Source: Pseudomonas sp. GCEP-101 (GTDB taxonomy: Bacteria; Pseudomonadota; Gammaproteobacteria; Pseudomonadales; Pseudomonadaceae). Taken from it: 64,000 nucleotides of DNA. Positions 26,482 through 36,388 of this stretch are shown one piece after another. The stretch covers positions 1,364,001-1,428,000 of the forward strand of contig NZ_CP104011.1 in NCBI RefSeq assembly GCF_025133575.1, read 5' to 3'. Below the pieces are notes generated by a model, which searched no databases, had not been told where the DNA came from, and worked only from the letters and a program-made list of their open reading frames with translations. Numbering within the stretch: the stretch's first letter is position 1; the number at the start of each line of letters is the position of its first letter. The translations under genes and the position numbers were made by a program.

Positions 26482-27540
26482 ATGACGATCCTCGTAACAG
26501 GCAGCGCTGGCTTTATCGGCTCCAACTTTGTCCTCGACTGGCTGGCTCGCCACGACGAAACCATCGTCAGCCTGGACAAGCTCACCTACGCCGGCAACCG
26601 CGAAAATCTGGCGAGTCTTGATAACGATGGGCGCCATCATTTCGTGCACGGCGACATCGGTGACGCGCAGTTGGTGTCCTCCCTGCTCCTGCAGTTTCAG
26701 CCACGCGCTGTGCTGAACTTCGCCGCCGAGTCCCATGTGGACCGCTCGATTCTTGGTCCGGAAGACTTTATCCAGACCAACGTGGTGGGCACCTTCCACT
26801 TGCTCGAAGCGGTACGCACTTACTGGAACGCCCTCGAGCCAACGAGCAAGACGGAGTTCCGCTTCCTCCATGTATCTACCGATGAGGTCTACGGCACGCT
26901 GGAAGCCCAGGCTCCTGCCTTTACCGAGCAGCATCCCTACCAGCCCAATAGCCCCTACTCGGCGTCCAAGGCCGCCTCCGACCATCTGGTGCGTGCCTAC
27001 CATCACACCTATGGTCTGCCAGTGCTGACCACCAATTGCTCGAACAACTATGGGCCGTATCACTTCCCGGAGAAGCTCATACCACTGGTGATCCGCAACG
27101 CCCTTGCGGGCGAAGCGCTGCCGATCTACGGCGACGGCCAACAGATCCGCGACTGGCTGTACGTGAAGGACCACTGCAGCGCCATTCGCCGTGTGCTCGA
27201 GGCCGGGCAGGTGGGGGAAACCTACAACGTGGGAGGCTGGAACGAGAAAACCAACCTGGAAGTCGTTCATCACATCTGCGACACCCTGGATCGCGAGGCT
27301 CCACGCCAGGACGGGCGCAGCTACCGTGACCAGATCAGCTTCGTGAAGGATCGCCCCGGCCATGACCGCCGCTATGCCATCGACGCCACTCGGCTGGAGC
27401 GCGAGCTGGGCTGGAAACCGGCGGAAACCTTCGAAACGGGCATCGCCAAAACAGTGCGCTGGTACCTGGACAACCAGGCCTGGGTGGAGAACGTTGCCAG
27501 CGGCGCCTACCGGGAGTGGCTCAGCCAGCAGTACGCATGA
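26482..27540 (+). CDS. rmlB: dTDP-glucose 4,6-dehydratase
   Basis: Second step of dTDP-L-rhamnose synthesis, 352 residues. TGSAGFIGSNFV (6-17), the catalytic STDEVYG and YSASKAASDH (Tyr-x3-Lys), NCSNNYGPYHFPEKLIPL and IYGDGQQIRDWLYV are all present. The frame opens 33 nt earlier inside the previous gene, but the ATG at 26482 gives the standard RmlB start MTILVTGSAGF. It heads rmlBDAC, whose genes overlap end to end. In PAO1 rmlBDAC lies directly after the tRNA; here about 14 kb has been added before it. Confidence 0.97.
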   Translation: MTILVTGSAGFIGSNFVLDWLARHDETIVSLDKLTYAGNRENLASLDNDGRHHFVHGDIGDAQLVSSLLLQFQPRAVLNFAAESHVDRSILGPEDFIQTNVVGTFHLLEAVRTYWNALEPTSKTEFRFLHVSTDEVYGTLEAQAPAFTEQHPYQPNSPYSASKAASDHLVRAYHHTYGLPVLTTNCSNNYGPYHFPEKLIPLVIRNALAGEALPIYGDGQQIRDWLYVKDHCSAIRRVLEAGQVGETYNVGGWNEKTNLEVVHHICDTLDREAPRQDGRSYRDQISFVKDRPGHDRRYAIDATRLERELGWKPAETFETGIAKTVRWYLDNQAWVENVASGAYREWLSQQYA

Positions 27541-28442
27541 ACGACATTCTAATCCTCGGTGGTAATGGCCAGGTCGGCTGGGAACTGCAGCGAGCATTGG
27601 CGCCGCTAGGTCGCCTGACGATCTGCGACCGTCAGCGGGGAAACCTTGAAGACCTGGACGGCTTGCGAAAGCTTGTTGAAAGCGAGCGACCGGCCATCAT
27701 CGTCAACGCTGCCGCCTACACGGCGGTGGACAAGGCAGAAACGGATTTCGAGCGTGCACAACGGGTGAATGCCCAGGCTGTCGGCCACTTGGCCTCTCTG
27801 GCTGGCGAGCTTGGCGCCTGGCTCGTGCACTACTCGACCGACTACGTGTTCAATGGCGAGGGCGAGCAGCCGTTTCGCGAAGAGGACTTGCCGGCACCGC
27901 TCAACGCCTATGGCCGCACCAAACTGGCCGGCGAGCAGGCCATCCGCGAAAGCGGCTGTCGCCACCTGATCTTCCGCACCAGTTGGGTCTATGCCGCGCG
28001 CGGTGCAAACTTCGCCAAGACCATGCTGCGCCTGGCAGCAGACCGGGAAGAGCTGCGCATCGTCGCCGACCAGATCGGCGCGCCTACCAGCGCCGACCTT
28101 ATCGCCGACATCACCGCGCAGGTGCTGGGGCGCCTCCGGAACCATCCTCAACCCGATAGCCTCAGCGGTCTCTATCACCTTACGGCCAGCGGCGAGACGA
28201 GCTGGCATGGTTACGCCCACTTCGTCATCGCCCAAGCCCAGCGACTGGGCCTGCCGCTGCGTACCACTCCCGAGCGCGTCCTGCCGATCATGACCCACGA
28301 ATACCCGCTTCCCGCGCCGAGGCCGGCAAACTCCAGGCTAGACACCACCCATCTCAGGGAGACCTTCGGTCTAACCCTGCCGGACTGGCAGTTTCACGTC
28401 CAGCGCATGCTGGTCGAGCTGATCGGAGAAAAAGCCGCATGA
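27537..28442 (+). CDS. rmlD: dTDP-4-dehydrorhamnose reductase
   Basis: Final step of dTDP-L-rhamnose synthesis, 301 residues. [12 protein letters not shown] (5-16), [21 protein letters not shown] and [10 protein letters not shown] (Tyr-x3-Lys) are the RmlD signatures. The C-terminal RPANSRLDT is conserved. The ATG at 27537 overlaps the rmlB stop and the gene overlaps rmlA by 4 bp. Confidence 0.96.
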   Translation: MNDILILGGNGQVGWELQRALAPLGRLTICDRQRGNLEDLDGLRKLVESERPAIIVNAAAYTAVDKAETDFERAQRVNAQAVGHLASLAGELGAWLVHYSTDYVFNGEGEQPFREEDLPAPLNAYGRTKLAGEQAIRESGCRHLIFRTSWVYAARGANFAKTMLRLAADREELRIVADQIGAPTSADLIADITAQVLGRLRNHPQPDSLSGLYHLTASGETSWHGYAHFVIAQAQRLGLPLRTTPERVLPIMTHEYPLPAPRPANSRLDTTHLRETFGLTLPDWQFHVQRMLVELIGEKAA

Positions 28443-29320
28443 AGCGCAAAGGCATCATCCTCGCCGGCGGATCCGGCACCCGACTACACCCGGCCACGCT
28501 GTCAGTCTCCAAGCAACTGCTGCCGGTTTACGACAAGCCGATGATCTACTACCCGCTGAGCACCTTGATGCTCGCGGGCATCCGCGAAATCCTAATCATA
28601 TCCACCCCACAGGACACTCCGCGGTTTCAGCAATTGCTGGGCGACGGCCGCCGCTGGGGGCTGGAATTGCAATATGCCGTGCAACAGACTCCCGAGGGGC
28701 TGGCGCAGGCCTTCCTGATTGGCGAAGACTTCCTGGCAGACAATCCCAGTGCCCTGGTGCTAGGCGATAACATCTACCATGGCCACGACTTCCAGGAACT
28801 GCTGGTCAGTGCCATGCAGCGCGAAAGCGGGGCCAGCGTGTTTGCCTACCACGTGCATGATCCGGAGCGTTACGGGGTGGTGGAGTTCGATAGCCAAGGC
28901 AAAGCCATCAGCCTGGAGGAGAAGCCGAGCGCGCCCAAGTCCAACTATGCCGTGACCGGTCTGTATTTCTATGATCGGCAGGTCGTTGAGATCGCCAAGA
29001 GCATTCGCCCATCTGCCCGCGGCGAACTGGAGATCACCGACGTCAACCGCGCCTACCTTGAGCAGGGCGAACTCTCGGTGGAGATCATGGGCCGCGGTTA
29101 CGCTTGGCTCGACACCGGCACCCATGAGTCCCTGCTGGATGCCAGCCAGTTCATCGCAACGCTCGAGAACCGCCAGGGGTTGAAAGTGGCCTGCCCGGAA
29201 GAAATCGCCTTCCGCCAGGGATGGATCAGTGCCGACGACCTACAACGTCTAGCCGCCTCGCTCGCCAAGAGTGGATATGGTCGCTACCTCCAACGTCTTC
29301 TGACACAAACGGTCTACTGA
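28439..29320 (+). CDS. rmlA: Glucose-1-phosphate thymidylyltransferase
   Basis: First step of the pathway, 293 residues, matching RmlA length. [17 protein letters not shown] (4-20) binds the nucleotide; [25 protein letters not shown] (D-N metal site) and [17 protein letters not shown] complete the active site. [15 protein letters not shown] is the conserved C-terminal motif. It overlaps rmlD by 4 bp and shares its last base with the rmlC start. Confidence 0.97.
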   Translation: MKRKGIILAGGSGTRLHPATLSVSKQLLPVYDKPMIYYPLSTLMLAGIREILIISTPQDTPRFQQLLGDGRRWGLELQYAVQQTPEGLAQAFLIGEDFLADNPSALVLGDNIYHGHDFQELLVSAMQRESGASVFAYHVHDPERYGVVEFDSQGKAISLEEKPSAPKSNYAVTGLYFYDRQVVEIAKSIRPSARGELEITDVNRAYLEQGELSVEIMGRGYAWLDTGTHESLLDASQFIATLENRQGLKVACPEEIAFRQGWISADDLQRLAASLAKSGYGRYLQRLLTQTVY

Positions 29321-29865
29321 TGAAAGTGACTCCACTGGCGATTCCCGACGTGCTACTGCTGGAGCCGCAGGTTTTTGGCGACAGCCGCGGCTTTTTTTTC
29401 GAGAGTTTCAATCAACGGAAATTCGAGCAGGCCGTGGGGCACGCGGTCACATTCGTTCAGGACAACCATTCCCGCTCGGCTCGCCACGTCCTGAGGGGCC
29501 TGCACTATCAGATCTGCCAGGCTCAGGGGAAACTCGTGCGAGTGACCCACGGCGAGGTATTCGACGTCGCCGTCGACTTGCGTCGTAGCTCGCCGACATT
29601 TGGCCGCTGGGTAGGCCAGGTTCTGAGCGCCGACAACAAGCTGCAGATGTGGATCCCCGAGGGTTTCGCCCACGGCTTCGTGGTCACCAGCGAAAGCGCC
29701 GAGTTTCTCTACAAGACCACCGATTTCTGGGCTCCCGAACATGAGCGCTGCATAGCCTGGAACGATCCGGAATTGGCCATCGAGTGGCCAATACAGGTCC
29801 AGCCTGAACTGTCCGGCAAAGACCGCGAAGGAAAGTCTTTGGCTGAGGCCGCTCTGTTCGACTGA
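29320..29865 (+). CDS. rmlC: dTDP-4-dehydrorhamnose 3,5-epimerase
   Basis: Cupin-fold epimerase of 181 residues. DNHSRSARHVLRGLHYQ contains the catalytic histidine (GLHYQ), VFDVAVDLRRSSPTFG and IPEGFAHGFVV are conserved, and YKTTDFWAPEHERCIAWND ends the core. The ATG overlaps the rmlA stop (TGATG). It is the last rml gene; a 46-nt gap leads to the sulfotransferase-RgpF gene, where PAO1 (as recalled) has dctB. Confidence 0.96.
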   Translation: MKVTPLAIPDVLLLEPQVFGDSRGFFFESFNQRKFEQAVGHAVTFVQDNHSRSARHVLRGLHYQICQAQGKLVRVTHGEVFDVAVDLRRSSPTFGRWVGQVLSADNKLQMWIPEGFAHGFVVTSESAEFLYKTTDFWAPEHERCIAWNDPELAIEWPIQVQPELSGKDREGKSLAEAALFD

Positions 29866-29911
29866 CGGTTTGGCGCAATACCACCACAACAAGAACAACG
29901 CAGTACGGAGA

Positions 29912-32900
29912 ATGCTTGTGCAGCATCGGCGCAAGGTTGTGATCGTCCTCGGCATGCATCGCAGCGGGACCAGCGCGCTCACGCGCGGACTGCAGGCACT
30001 CAATCTGGATCTGGGCGAGAACCTCACCGAAGCGGTAGAGGGCAACAATGATAAGGGCTTCTGGGAAGACCGCGAAGTTGTGGCGATCAATGAAGTTCTG
30101 CTGGAGCGCCTGGGCGGCCACTGGGACTCGCTGACACCGCTCGACGAGCGCCAGCTTGATGCCCAGCTAACCGTCGACCTGGAGGAGCGTGCCGTACGCT
30201 ACCTCGACGAGCGCTTCCGCACGTCCCCGCTGCTGGGCCTGAAGGACCCGCGCATCAGCCGATTGCTGCCATTCTGGCGCCGCCTGCTGGAGCGCCAGGA
30301 CATCGAGGCCAATTACGTTATCTGCGTGCGACACCCGCTTAGCGTGGCCCGGTCGCTTGCCTTGCGCGACGGTTTCAGCACGGCCAAGAGCCTGGCACTG
30401 TGGCAACAGCACACCCTCGATGCGCTGCGCCACAGCGACGACAGCCGACGCCTGGTGATCTGTTATGAGTACTTGATGGGCGACCCAGAGGGTCAGGTCA
30501 TGCGCATGGCCGCCCGTCTCGACCTCCAGCCCGGCAGCCGTGAAAGCCTCGACGAATACGTCCATGAATTCCTCGACGATCAGTTGCAGCACGGCCGCCA
30601 CGCCATCGACGACCCTGAGCTGGCCAATCAGGCGCCGGCGGCACTGCTGGACCTTTATCGGTTATGCATGGAGTTGGCCGCTGATCGGCGTTCCCTGGAA
30701 CAGACCGAGACGCAGGACCTGCTGCACTCCCTGTGTGAACAATTTGAAGCCCAACGCGACGCCCTTACGCTGTTCCACCGCCACGATAATAGCGAACACC
30801 AACGGCGCGTAGCCTTGGCGGAGGAGGTAGAGGAAACCCGTGTGGCCCTGGAGCAACGGCTGGAGGAACAAGCCGAGCGCCTGCGCAATTTGGTAGCTGA
30901 ACTGAGCGCCGCTCAGCAGCGAGGCAAACGTCTGGACACGGAGCTGGACGAGACCCGCCAGGCACTCAAGGATTCCCGTGCCACTGTAGAGAAGATCCAG
31001 TCCTCCACCTCGTGGATGCTGACCAAGCCCGTCCGCTTCACCAGCCGACTGTTCAGCGGAAGACACCGCGAGGCACTGATCAGCCTACGCAACTACGGTG
31101 TGCAATTAGGCCGCAGCGCCTACTGGAAGCTGCCCGTTGCCTATCGCGACCCGATGGTGCGCCTGGTCTACCGGCATATGGGTTTTGCCTTCAAGGGTGT
31201 GCCGCACTACGAACAGTGGCGCAACCTTGGTCGACAGGGCGTTGGCGACGATCAACGGGCTCCGGAGCTGATCGATATCCAGCGCGTACCAGCCTGCAGC
31301 ACGCTCGACGGCCGAATCGCGATTCATCTGCATCTGTTCTACAGCGATCTCGCCGAGGAATTTCGCAGCTATTTCGCGAACATGCCCTTTACCTACGACC
31401 TGTTCGTCTCCGTTTGCGATCAGCCAGCGTCAGAAGTGGCTCAGCGCATTTTCGCCGCGTTGCCAAATTGTGGCGCCCTGCACCTCCAACAGGTGGAAAA
31501 CCGTGGGCGCGACATGGCGCCATTCTTCTGCACCTTCGGCGAAGTGCTGCGCAACTACGACTATCTGTTGCACCTGCACAGCAAGAAATCCCTCTACAAC
31601 CGGGGCGCTACGCAGGGCTGGCGAGAGTACTTGTGCGAGTCGCTGCTGGGCAGCTCCGACAGAATCCGCTCGATATTCACGCTGCTCGACAGTGACCGAT
31701 GCGGCATCGTCTACCCGCAGAACTACGACGGTCTGCCCTACATGGCCAACACCTGGCTGGCCAACCGTTCGCGTGGTCATACCTGGGCACAGCGCATCGG
31801 CCTGGCGCGGGTGCCGGAAGGCTATTTTCACTACCCCGCCGGCAGTATGTTCTGGGCTCGCAGCGAAGCGCTCAAACCGCTGTTCGATGCTCAACTGAAA
31901 CTGGAAGACTTCGAGGCCGAAGCGGGCCAGCGCGACGGGACCCTGGCCCATTGCCTGGAGCGACTGCTGACCTTGAGCAGCCAGGCACAGGAACTGCCAA
32001 TCGCGATCCTTGCCGACTCTCAACCCCACGCCTGGTCGCCCTGGGGCTTGCACCACTACTTCGCCCGCAGCCATGAACACCTGCAACACGCGATTGCGGC
32101 CGAACAGACCAAAGCGGTCGCCTTCGACATCTTCGATACCTTGCTGCTGCGGCCGCTGATCAATGCCGAATCCACCAAGCAACTGGTCGCCCGGCAGGCC
32201 GGCGCCACCCTTGGCGGCCTCTATCTCGATTACCGCGCCAGCGCCGAGGGGCGCGCCCGCGAGCGTGCCGGGCGAGACGTCGGCCTGGACGAGATCTATG
32301 CCGAACTGCAGCGTCTAACCGGCATCAAGGATGAGGAACGGCGCCAACTCCAAACACTCGAAGAGCGCATCGAGCTGGCCAGCGTCAGCGCCCGCCCAGA
32401 AGCCGTCGCCCTGTTCATGCATGCTCGCCAACTGGGCAAACCGGTCCTGCTGATCAGCGACATGTTCCTCCCGCGCCGTTGTATCGAGCAGATGCTTCGT
32501 CGCAACGGTATCGACGGCTGGATGACCTTCTACCTGTCCAACGAGGTCGGGGTGCGCAAGGACCAGGGCGAGCTCTACCATCACGTCCTGCGTGATCGCC
32601 AGTTGGCCCCCCAGGACCTCCTGATGATCGGCGACAACGAGCGCTCGGACTTCCAGATTCCTGACGACCTGGGCATTCGCACGGTGCACCTGCTCCGGCC
32701 GACCGAACTGGCCCGGGGCCTTCCGGCGTTCCGACCACTGGTGGAAGAATGTGAGCGCCATTCCGAGTTGGACCACGAACTCATGCTGGGTCTCCTGCTA
32801 CGGCGCAACTTCTCTCCGCTTACCTACGCGGGGCTGCCAGTGCGCCAAATCACTCGGGACGACGCCGAGCTGCTCGGCTACAACATCCTCGGCCCATTGC

Positions 32901-33910
32901 TGGCGAGCTTCTCCGACTGGCTGTGGCATACCGCGCAGCGCGACGGGATTGACCAGTTGCACTTCCTGTCCCGCGAAGGAAAGTTGCTAAAGGCAGCCTA
33001 CGACCTCTGGTGCGAAGGGCTGGAGGACACTCCATCCGCGCACTACCTGGTGGTTTCGCGACGGGCCACCACCATGGCTCGGCTCGCGGATTGGGAGGAC
33101 ATCCAGCGCCTCGCGCGGCCCACCTACTTTGCCAACAGTCTGGAAAACTTCCTCGACTCACGCTTCGGCTATCAGCTGAGCGCTGAGCGCCGCCAGCAGT
33201 TGATCAGTGCCGGCCATTGGCGCGAAGAGCAGCAGGTGGAAGTGATCGACAACGATATCCGTTCCATCGTCCCCGTGCTGCAGGCGCTACAGGCAGAACT
33301 ACTGGAGCAGGGAGCCCGCGAGCGCCCGGCGATGATGGCGTACCTGCAGTCGACCCCCCTGGCGTTGGCGCAGAACACGGCGGTGGTCGATGTCGGCTAT
33401 TCCGGCACTATTCAGGCCCAGCTCACCCGGCTGTTAGCGCGCCCGATCCATGGCTACTACTTCATTACCGACAAGGACATCGGCCAAGTGGTGGAGCCGC
33501 TCGGGGTCTGGGCGCAGGGTTGCTTCCTGGACCAGGCTACGCGGCTGCAGCCGGGCGCGGAATTGTACCGGCAGAGCTTTCAGCTGGAGAAACTGCTCAG
33601 CGCCGACGACACCCAATTGCTGCGCTATGAACTGGACGACGCCGGCCACCCGCTCGGGCGGTTTCTACCGCAAACCGAGCAGGAAAGGCTCGCCTGTGTG
33701 ACGCGCCGAGCAGTCCAAAAAGGGGCGCTGGCGTATGTTGCACACGCTCGCGAGCTACGTGAAAACCTGCTACCAGGCCTGCGCCCACCCAGGGAGTTTG
33801 CTCTGCGCTTATGGTCGCTGTTCATAGAACGCCCCAGCGCGGAAGAAGAACACATGCTGCAGCGCCTGACGCTGGATGACCATTATTGCGGCCGCGGCTA
33901 CGTTAGCTGA
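29912..33910 (+). CDS. Composite sulfotransferase / RgpF-type rhamnan synthesis / HAD protein
   Basis: 1332 residues, at least four parts. (1) An N-terminal sulfotransferase-like domain: GMHRSGT (14-20), the canonical 5'-phosphosulfate loop, with RHPLSVARSLALRD as the 3'-phosphate motif. (2) A coiled coil of Glu/Arg/Leu-rich heptads (about 280-365). (3) An RgpF-like domain (about 468-720): IHLHLFYSDLAEEF, NRGRDMAPF, HLHSKKS. (4) A HAD-like domain with DIFDT (D739) and GDNERSD (D908), then about 330 residues of unknown type including HFLSREGKL and VDVGYSGTIQ, features seen in RgpF-linked proteins. ATG 29912 is close to its GGAG; GTG 29918 is better spaced, and a TTG at 29870 also opens the frame. 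It probably modifies or extends rhamnan. Confidence 0.75.
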   Translation: MLVQHRRKVVIVLGMHRSGTSALTRGLQALNLDLGENLTEAVEGNNDKGFWEDREVVAINEVLLERLGGHWDSLTPLDERQLDAQLTVDLEERAVRYLDERFRTSPLLGLKDPRISRLLPFWRRLLERQDIEANYVICVRHPLSVARSLALRDGFSTAKSLALWQQHTLDALRHSDDSRRLVICYEYLMGDPEGQVMRMAARLDLQPGSRESLDEYVHEFLDDQLQHGRHAIDDPELANQAPAALLDLYRLCMELAADRRSLEQTETQDLLHSLCEQFEAQRDALTLFHRHDNSEHQRRVALAEEVEETRVALEQRLEEQAERLRNLVAELSAAQQRGKRLDTELDETRQALKDSRATVEKIQSSTSWMLTKPVRFTSRLFSGRHREALISLRNYGVQLGRSAYWKLPVAYRDPMVRLVYRHMGFAFKGVPHYEQWRNLGRQGVGDDQRAPELIDIQRVPACSTLDGRIAIHLHLFYSDLAEEFRSYFANMPFTYDLFVSVCDQPASEVAQRIFAALPNCGALHLQQVENRGRDMAPFFCTFGEVLRNYDYLLHLHSKKSLYNRGATQGWREYLCESLLGSSDRIRSIFTLLDSDRCGIVYPQNYDGLPYMANTWLANRSRGHTWAQRIGLARVPEGYFHYPAGSMFWARSEALKPLFDAQLKLEDFEAEAGQRDGTLAHCLERLLTLSSQAQELPIAILADSQPHAWSPWGLHHYFARSHEHLQHAIAAEQTKAVAFDIFDTLLLRPLINAESTKQLVARQAGATLGGLYLDYRASAEGRARERAGRDVGLDEIYAELQRLTGIKDEERRQLQTLEERIELASVSARPEAVALFMHARQLGKPVLLISDMFLPRRCIEQMLRRNGIDGWMTFYLSNEVGVRKDQGELYHHVLRDRQLAPQDLLMIGDNERSDFQIPDDLGIRTVHLLRPTELARGLPAFRPLVEECERHSELDHELMLGLLLRRNFSPLTYAGLPVRQITRDDAELLGYNILGPLLASFSDWLWHTAQRDGIDQLHFLSREGKLLKAAYDLWCEGLEDTPSAHYLVVSRRATTMARLADWEDIQRLARPTYFANSLENFLDSRFGYQLSAERRQQLISAGHWREEQQVEVIDNDIRSIVPVLQALQAELLEQGARERPAMMAYLQSTPLALAQNTAVVDVGYSGTIQAQLTRLLARPIHGYYFITDKDIGQVVEPLGVWAQGCFLDQATRLQPGAELYRQSFQLEKLLSADDTQLLRYELDDAGHPLGRFLPQTEQERLACVTRRAVQKGALAYVAHARELRENLLPGLRPPREFALRLWSLFIERPSAEEEHMLQRLTLDDHYCGRGYVS

Positions 33911-33940
33911 CAGGTACCGCATCGCAAGAGAACCGACGCC

Positions 33941-34540
33941 ATGACCGACCGCAATCTACGCTGGCATACCGGCCGCCTCAGCATCGACGAACGCAACAAT
34001 CGGATGCACCAGAAGCCGGCGACACTCTGGCTGACCGGCCTGAGTGGTTCGGGCAAGTCGACGCTAGCCTTTGCCCTTGAGTATGCCCTGCATGAGCTGG
34101 GCTACTCTGCCGTAGTCCTCGACGGCGATAATGTCCGCCACGGCCTGTGCAAAGACCTGGGATTCAGCCACGAAGACCGCACAGAGAACATCCGGCGAGT
34201 GGCCGAGGTGTCCAAACTGATGAACGATGCCGGCTTGATCGTCATCACCTCCTTTATCTCGCCCTTCCGCCAGGATCGCGACCAGGCGCGCCAGATCATC
34301 GGCGAAGAGCGTTTTCGCGAAATCCACCTGAGCACGACCCTCAGCGTCTGCGAGGAGCGCGACCCCAAGGGCTTGTACAAGAAAGCGCGCGCGGGAGCCC
34401 TGCCAGACTTCACCGGTATCGGTTCGCCCTACGAAGAACCGCTGGCCCCCTTCGAGCGTATCGACACCGATCACCTGAGTCTCGAAGAGAGCGTGGCGCG
34501 CCTGATGAAACTGCTGCAGTTGCAGCCCATCGTGCGCTGA
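33941..34540 (+). CDS. cysC: Adenylylsulfate (APS) kinase
   Basis: 199 residues, converting APS to PAPS, the sulfate donor of sulfotransferases. Walker A is GLSGSGKST (33-41); DGDNVRHGL, the FSHEDRTENIRR stretch, FISPFRQDRD and DPKGLYKKARAG are all standard CysC motifs. Length equals single-domain CysC, not the CysNC fusion. It follows the sulfotransferase-RgpF gene by 30 nt and ends the island. Its location implies dedicated PAPS supply for the two sulfotransferase-like proteins. The backbone genes dctBD begin 36 nt later. Confidence 0.95.
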   Translation: MTDRNLRWHTGRLSIDERNNRMHQKPATLWLTGLSGSGKSTLAFALEYALHELGYSAVVLDGDNVRHGLCKDLGFSHEDRTENIRRVAEVSKLMNDAGLIVITSFISPFRQDRDQARQIIGEERFREIHLSTTLSVCEERDPKGLYKKARAGALPDFTGIGSPYEEPLAPFERIDTDHLSLEESVARLMKLLQLQPIVR

Positions 34541-34576
34541 TCGGTGTAGCATCGACGGCGGAAACAACCGCATGCG

Positions 34577-36388
34577 ATGTACGCCGCCTTGAACCTACAT
34601 TTGACCCGCTGGCGCTCGCTGGCGCTTCTCCTGCTCCTGCTCGCACCGCTGCTCTGGCCCCTCCACCACTTCGCCGAGCGCTATTACAGCCAGCAACTGG
34701 CCGAGCAGAACCAGCAGACCCTCGACCTCTACGTCGCCAACCTGCTGGGCACGCTGCGGCGCTACGAGGACCTGCCGCCGATCCTCGGCGAGCTGCCGAC
34801 GTTGCGTGCCGCGCTGCAGGCGCCGCAGAGCCTGGCGGCGCAGAACGCGGCCAACCTGGAACTGCAGCGCATCCGCGGGCGCACCGGGGCGGATGTCATT
34901 TATCTGATCCAGGCGGACGGCATGACCCACGCGGCCTCCAACTGGGATCAGCCCGACAGCTTCGTCGGCCGCAACTTCTCCTTCCGCCCCTACTACAAGG
35001 AGGCAAAGCAGGGTCGGCAGGGGCGCTTCTTCGGGCTCGGCACCACCTCCAAACGGCGCGGCTACTACTTCGCCAGCGACGTGCGAGACGGTGGCAAGTT
35101 GCTCGGCGTGCTGGTGGTCAAGGTCGACCTCGAACACATGGAGCAGCTCTGGGGCAACACGCCGGAGCAATTGCTGGTGATGGACGCCAACGGTGTCGTC
35201 ATCCTGTCCTCCAGCAACGCCTGGCGCTTCCACACGGCAAAGGAGCTGTCGCCTGCCAAGCAGCGCGAGATCGCCGAGAACATCCCGTACCCGGTGCTCC
35301 ACCCGGAGCCGTTGAAGATCGACCCGCGGCGCTGGATCAGCCAGAGCAGCCATCTGCCGGAAACCGGCTGGACGGTGAGCATCTACACCCCGCGCACCCA
35401 GGTCGATGCGCCCGTGCGCAGCGTCGTGCTGATCGGCGCGGCCACGCTGGTCGCCCTCCTTTTATTACTCTCGCTGCTGACCATCAGCCGCCGTCACTAC
35501 CTGGAACGTATCGCGCTGGAAGCCCAGGCCAAGCACGAACTGGAGCTGCGGGTGCAGGAGCGCACCCAGGAGCTAGAAAGCGCGAACATCCGCTTGCAGG
35601 AAGAAGTCAGCAACCGTGAACAGGCGCAGCGCGAGCTGATGCACGCGCAGGACGAGGTCGTGCAGGCCGGCAAGCTCACGGCGCTGGGTACCATGTCCGC
35701 CAGCATCAGCCACGAACTCAATCAGCCGCTGGCGGCGATCCGCAGCTATGCGGACAACGCCCGCGTGCTGCTCGACCATGAGCGCTACGACGACGCCCGC
35801 GGCAACCTGGTGCAGATCGGCGAGCTGACCGGGCGCATGGCCTCCATCATCGGCCACCTCAAGGCCTATGCCCGCGGCGCCCGGCGCGCGCCGGAAAACG
35901 TGGCGCTGCAGCCGGCGATCAACGATGCCCTGGCGCTGGTGGCGCCGCGTCGCCAGGCGATGAACGTGGAGCTGCTCCGCGACCTGCCCGATGCCGCGAT
36001 CTGGGTACAGGCCGGCGAGACGCGGCTGCGGCAGATCCTCTCCAACCTGATTTCCAACGCCCTCGATGCCCTGGCCGAGAAGGGCCTGCCGCGGCGCATC
36101 TGGCTGACCGCCGAGCAGACGCCCGAGCGCATCATCCTGTCGTTGCGCGACAACGGCCCCGGCTTCTCCGACGAAGCCCTGGCCCACGCGCGCGAGCCGT
36201 TCTTCACCACCAAGACCAGCGCGAAGGGTCTGGGCCTGGGCCTGGCCATCTGCGACACGCTGTTGCGCACGCTGGGCGGACACCTGGAATTCGGGAATCA
36301 CCCCGAGGGCGGCGCTCTCGTACAATTGCACCTGTTGCCGGGCATCCCCGGCGTGACCCTGACGCCGCAAGAGGAAACCCGCGCATGA
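34577..36388 (+). CDS. dctB: C4-dicarboxylate sensor histidine kinase DctB
   Basis: Membrane sensor of 603 residues. One helix at 13-28 and another at 282-302 enclose a periplasmic Cache-type domain; RNFSFRPYYKEAKQG and TTSKRRGYYFA lie in the ligand-binding region known for DctB. After a coiled linker, the H-box is SHELNQPLAAIRSY (H379). The N-box is ILSNLISNALDAL and the G-boxes DNGPGF and GLGLGLAIC. It overlaps dctD by 4 bp. It senses succinate, fumarate or malate and phosphorylates DctD. Confidence 0.93.
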   Translation: MYAALNLHLTRWRSLALLLLLLAPLLWPLHHFAERYYSQQLAEQNQQTLDLYVANLLGTLRRYEDLPPILGELPTLRAALQAPQSLAAQNAANLELQRIRGRTGADVIYLIQADGMTHAASNWDQPDSFVGRNFSFRPYYKEAKQGRQGRFFGLGTTSKRRGYYFASDVRDGGKLLGVLVVKVDLEHMEQLWGNTPEQLLVMDANGVVILSSSNAWRFHTAKELSPAKQREIAENIPYPVLHPEPLKIDPRRWISQSSHLPETGWTVSIYTPRTQVDAPVRSVVLIGAATLVALLLLLSLLTISRRHYLERIALEAQAKHELELRVQERTQELESANIRLQEEVSNREQAQRELMHAQDEVVQAGKLTALGTMSASISHELNQPLAAIRSYADNARVLLDHERYDDARGNLVQIGELTGRMASIIGHLKAYARGARRAPENVALQPAINDALALVAPRRQAMNVELLRDLPDAAIWVQAGETRLRQILSNLISNALDALAEKGLPRRIWLTAEQTPERIILSLRDNGPGFSDEALAHAREPFFTTKTSAKGLGLGLAICDTLLRTLGGHLEFGNHPEGGALVQLHLLPGIPGVTLTPQEETRA

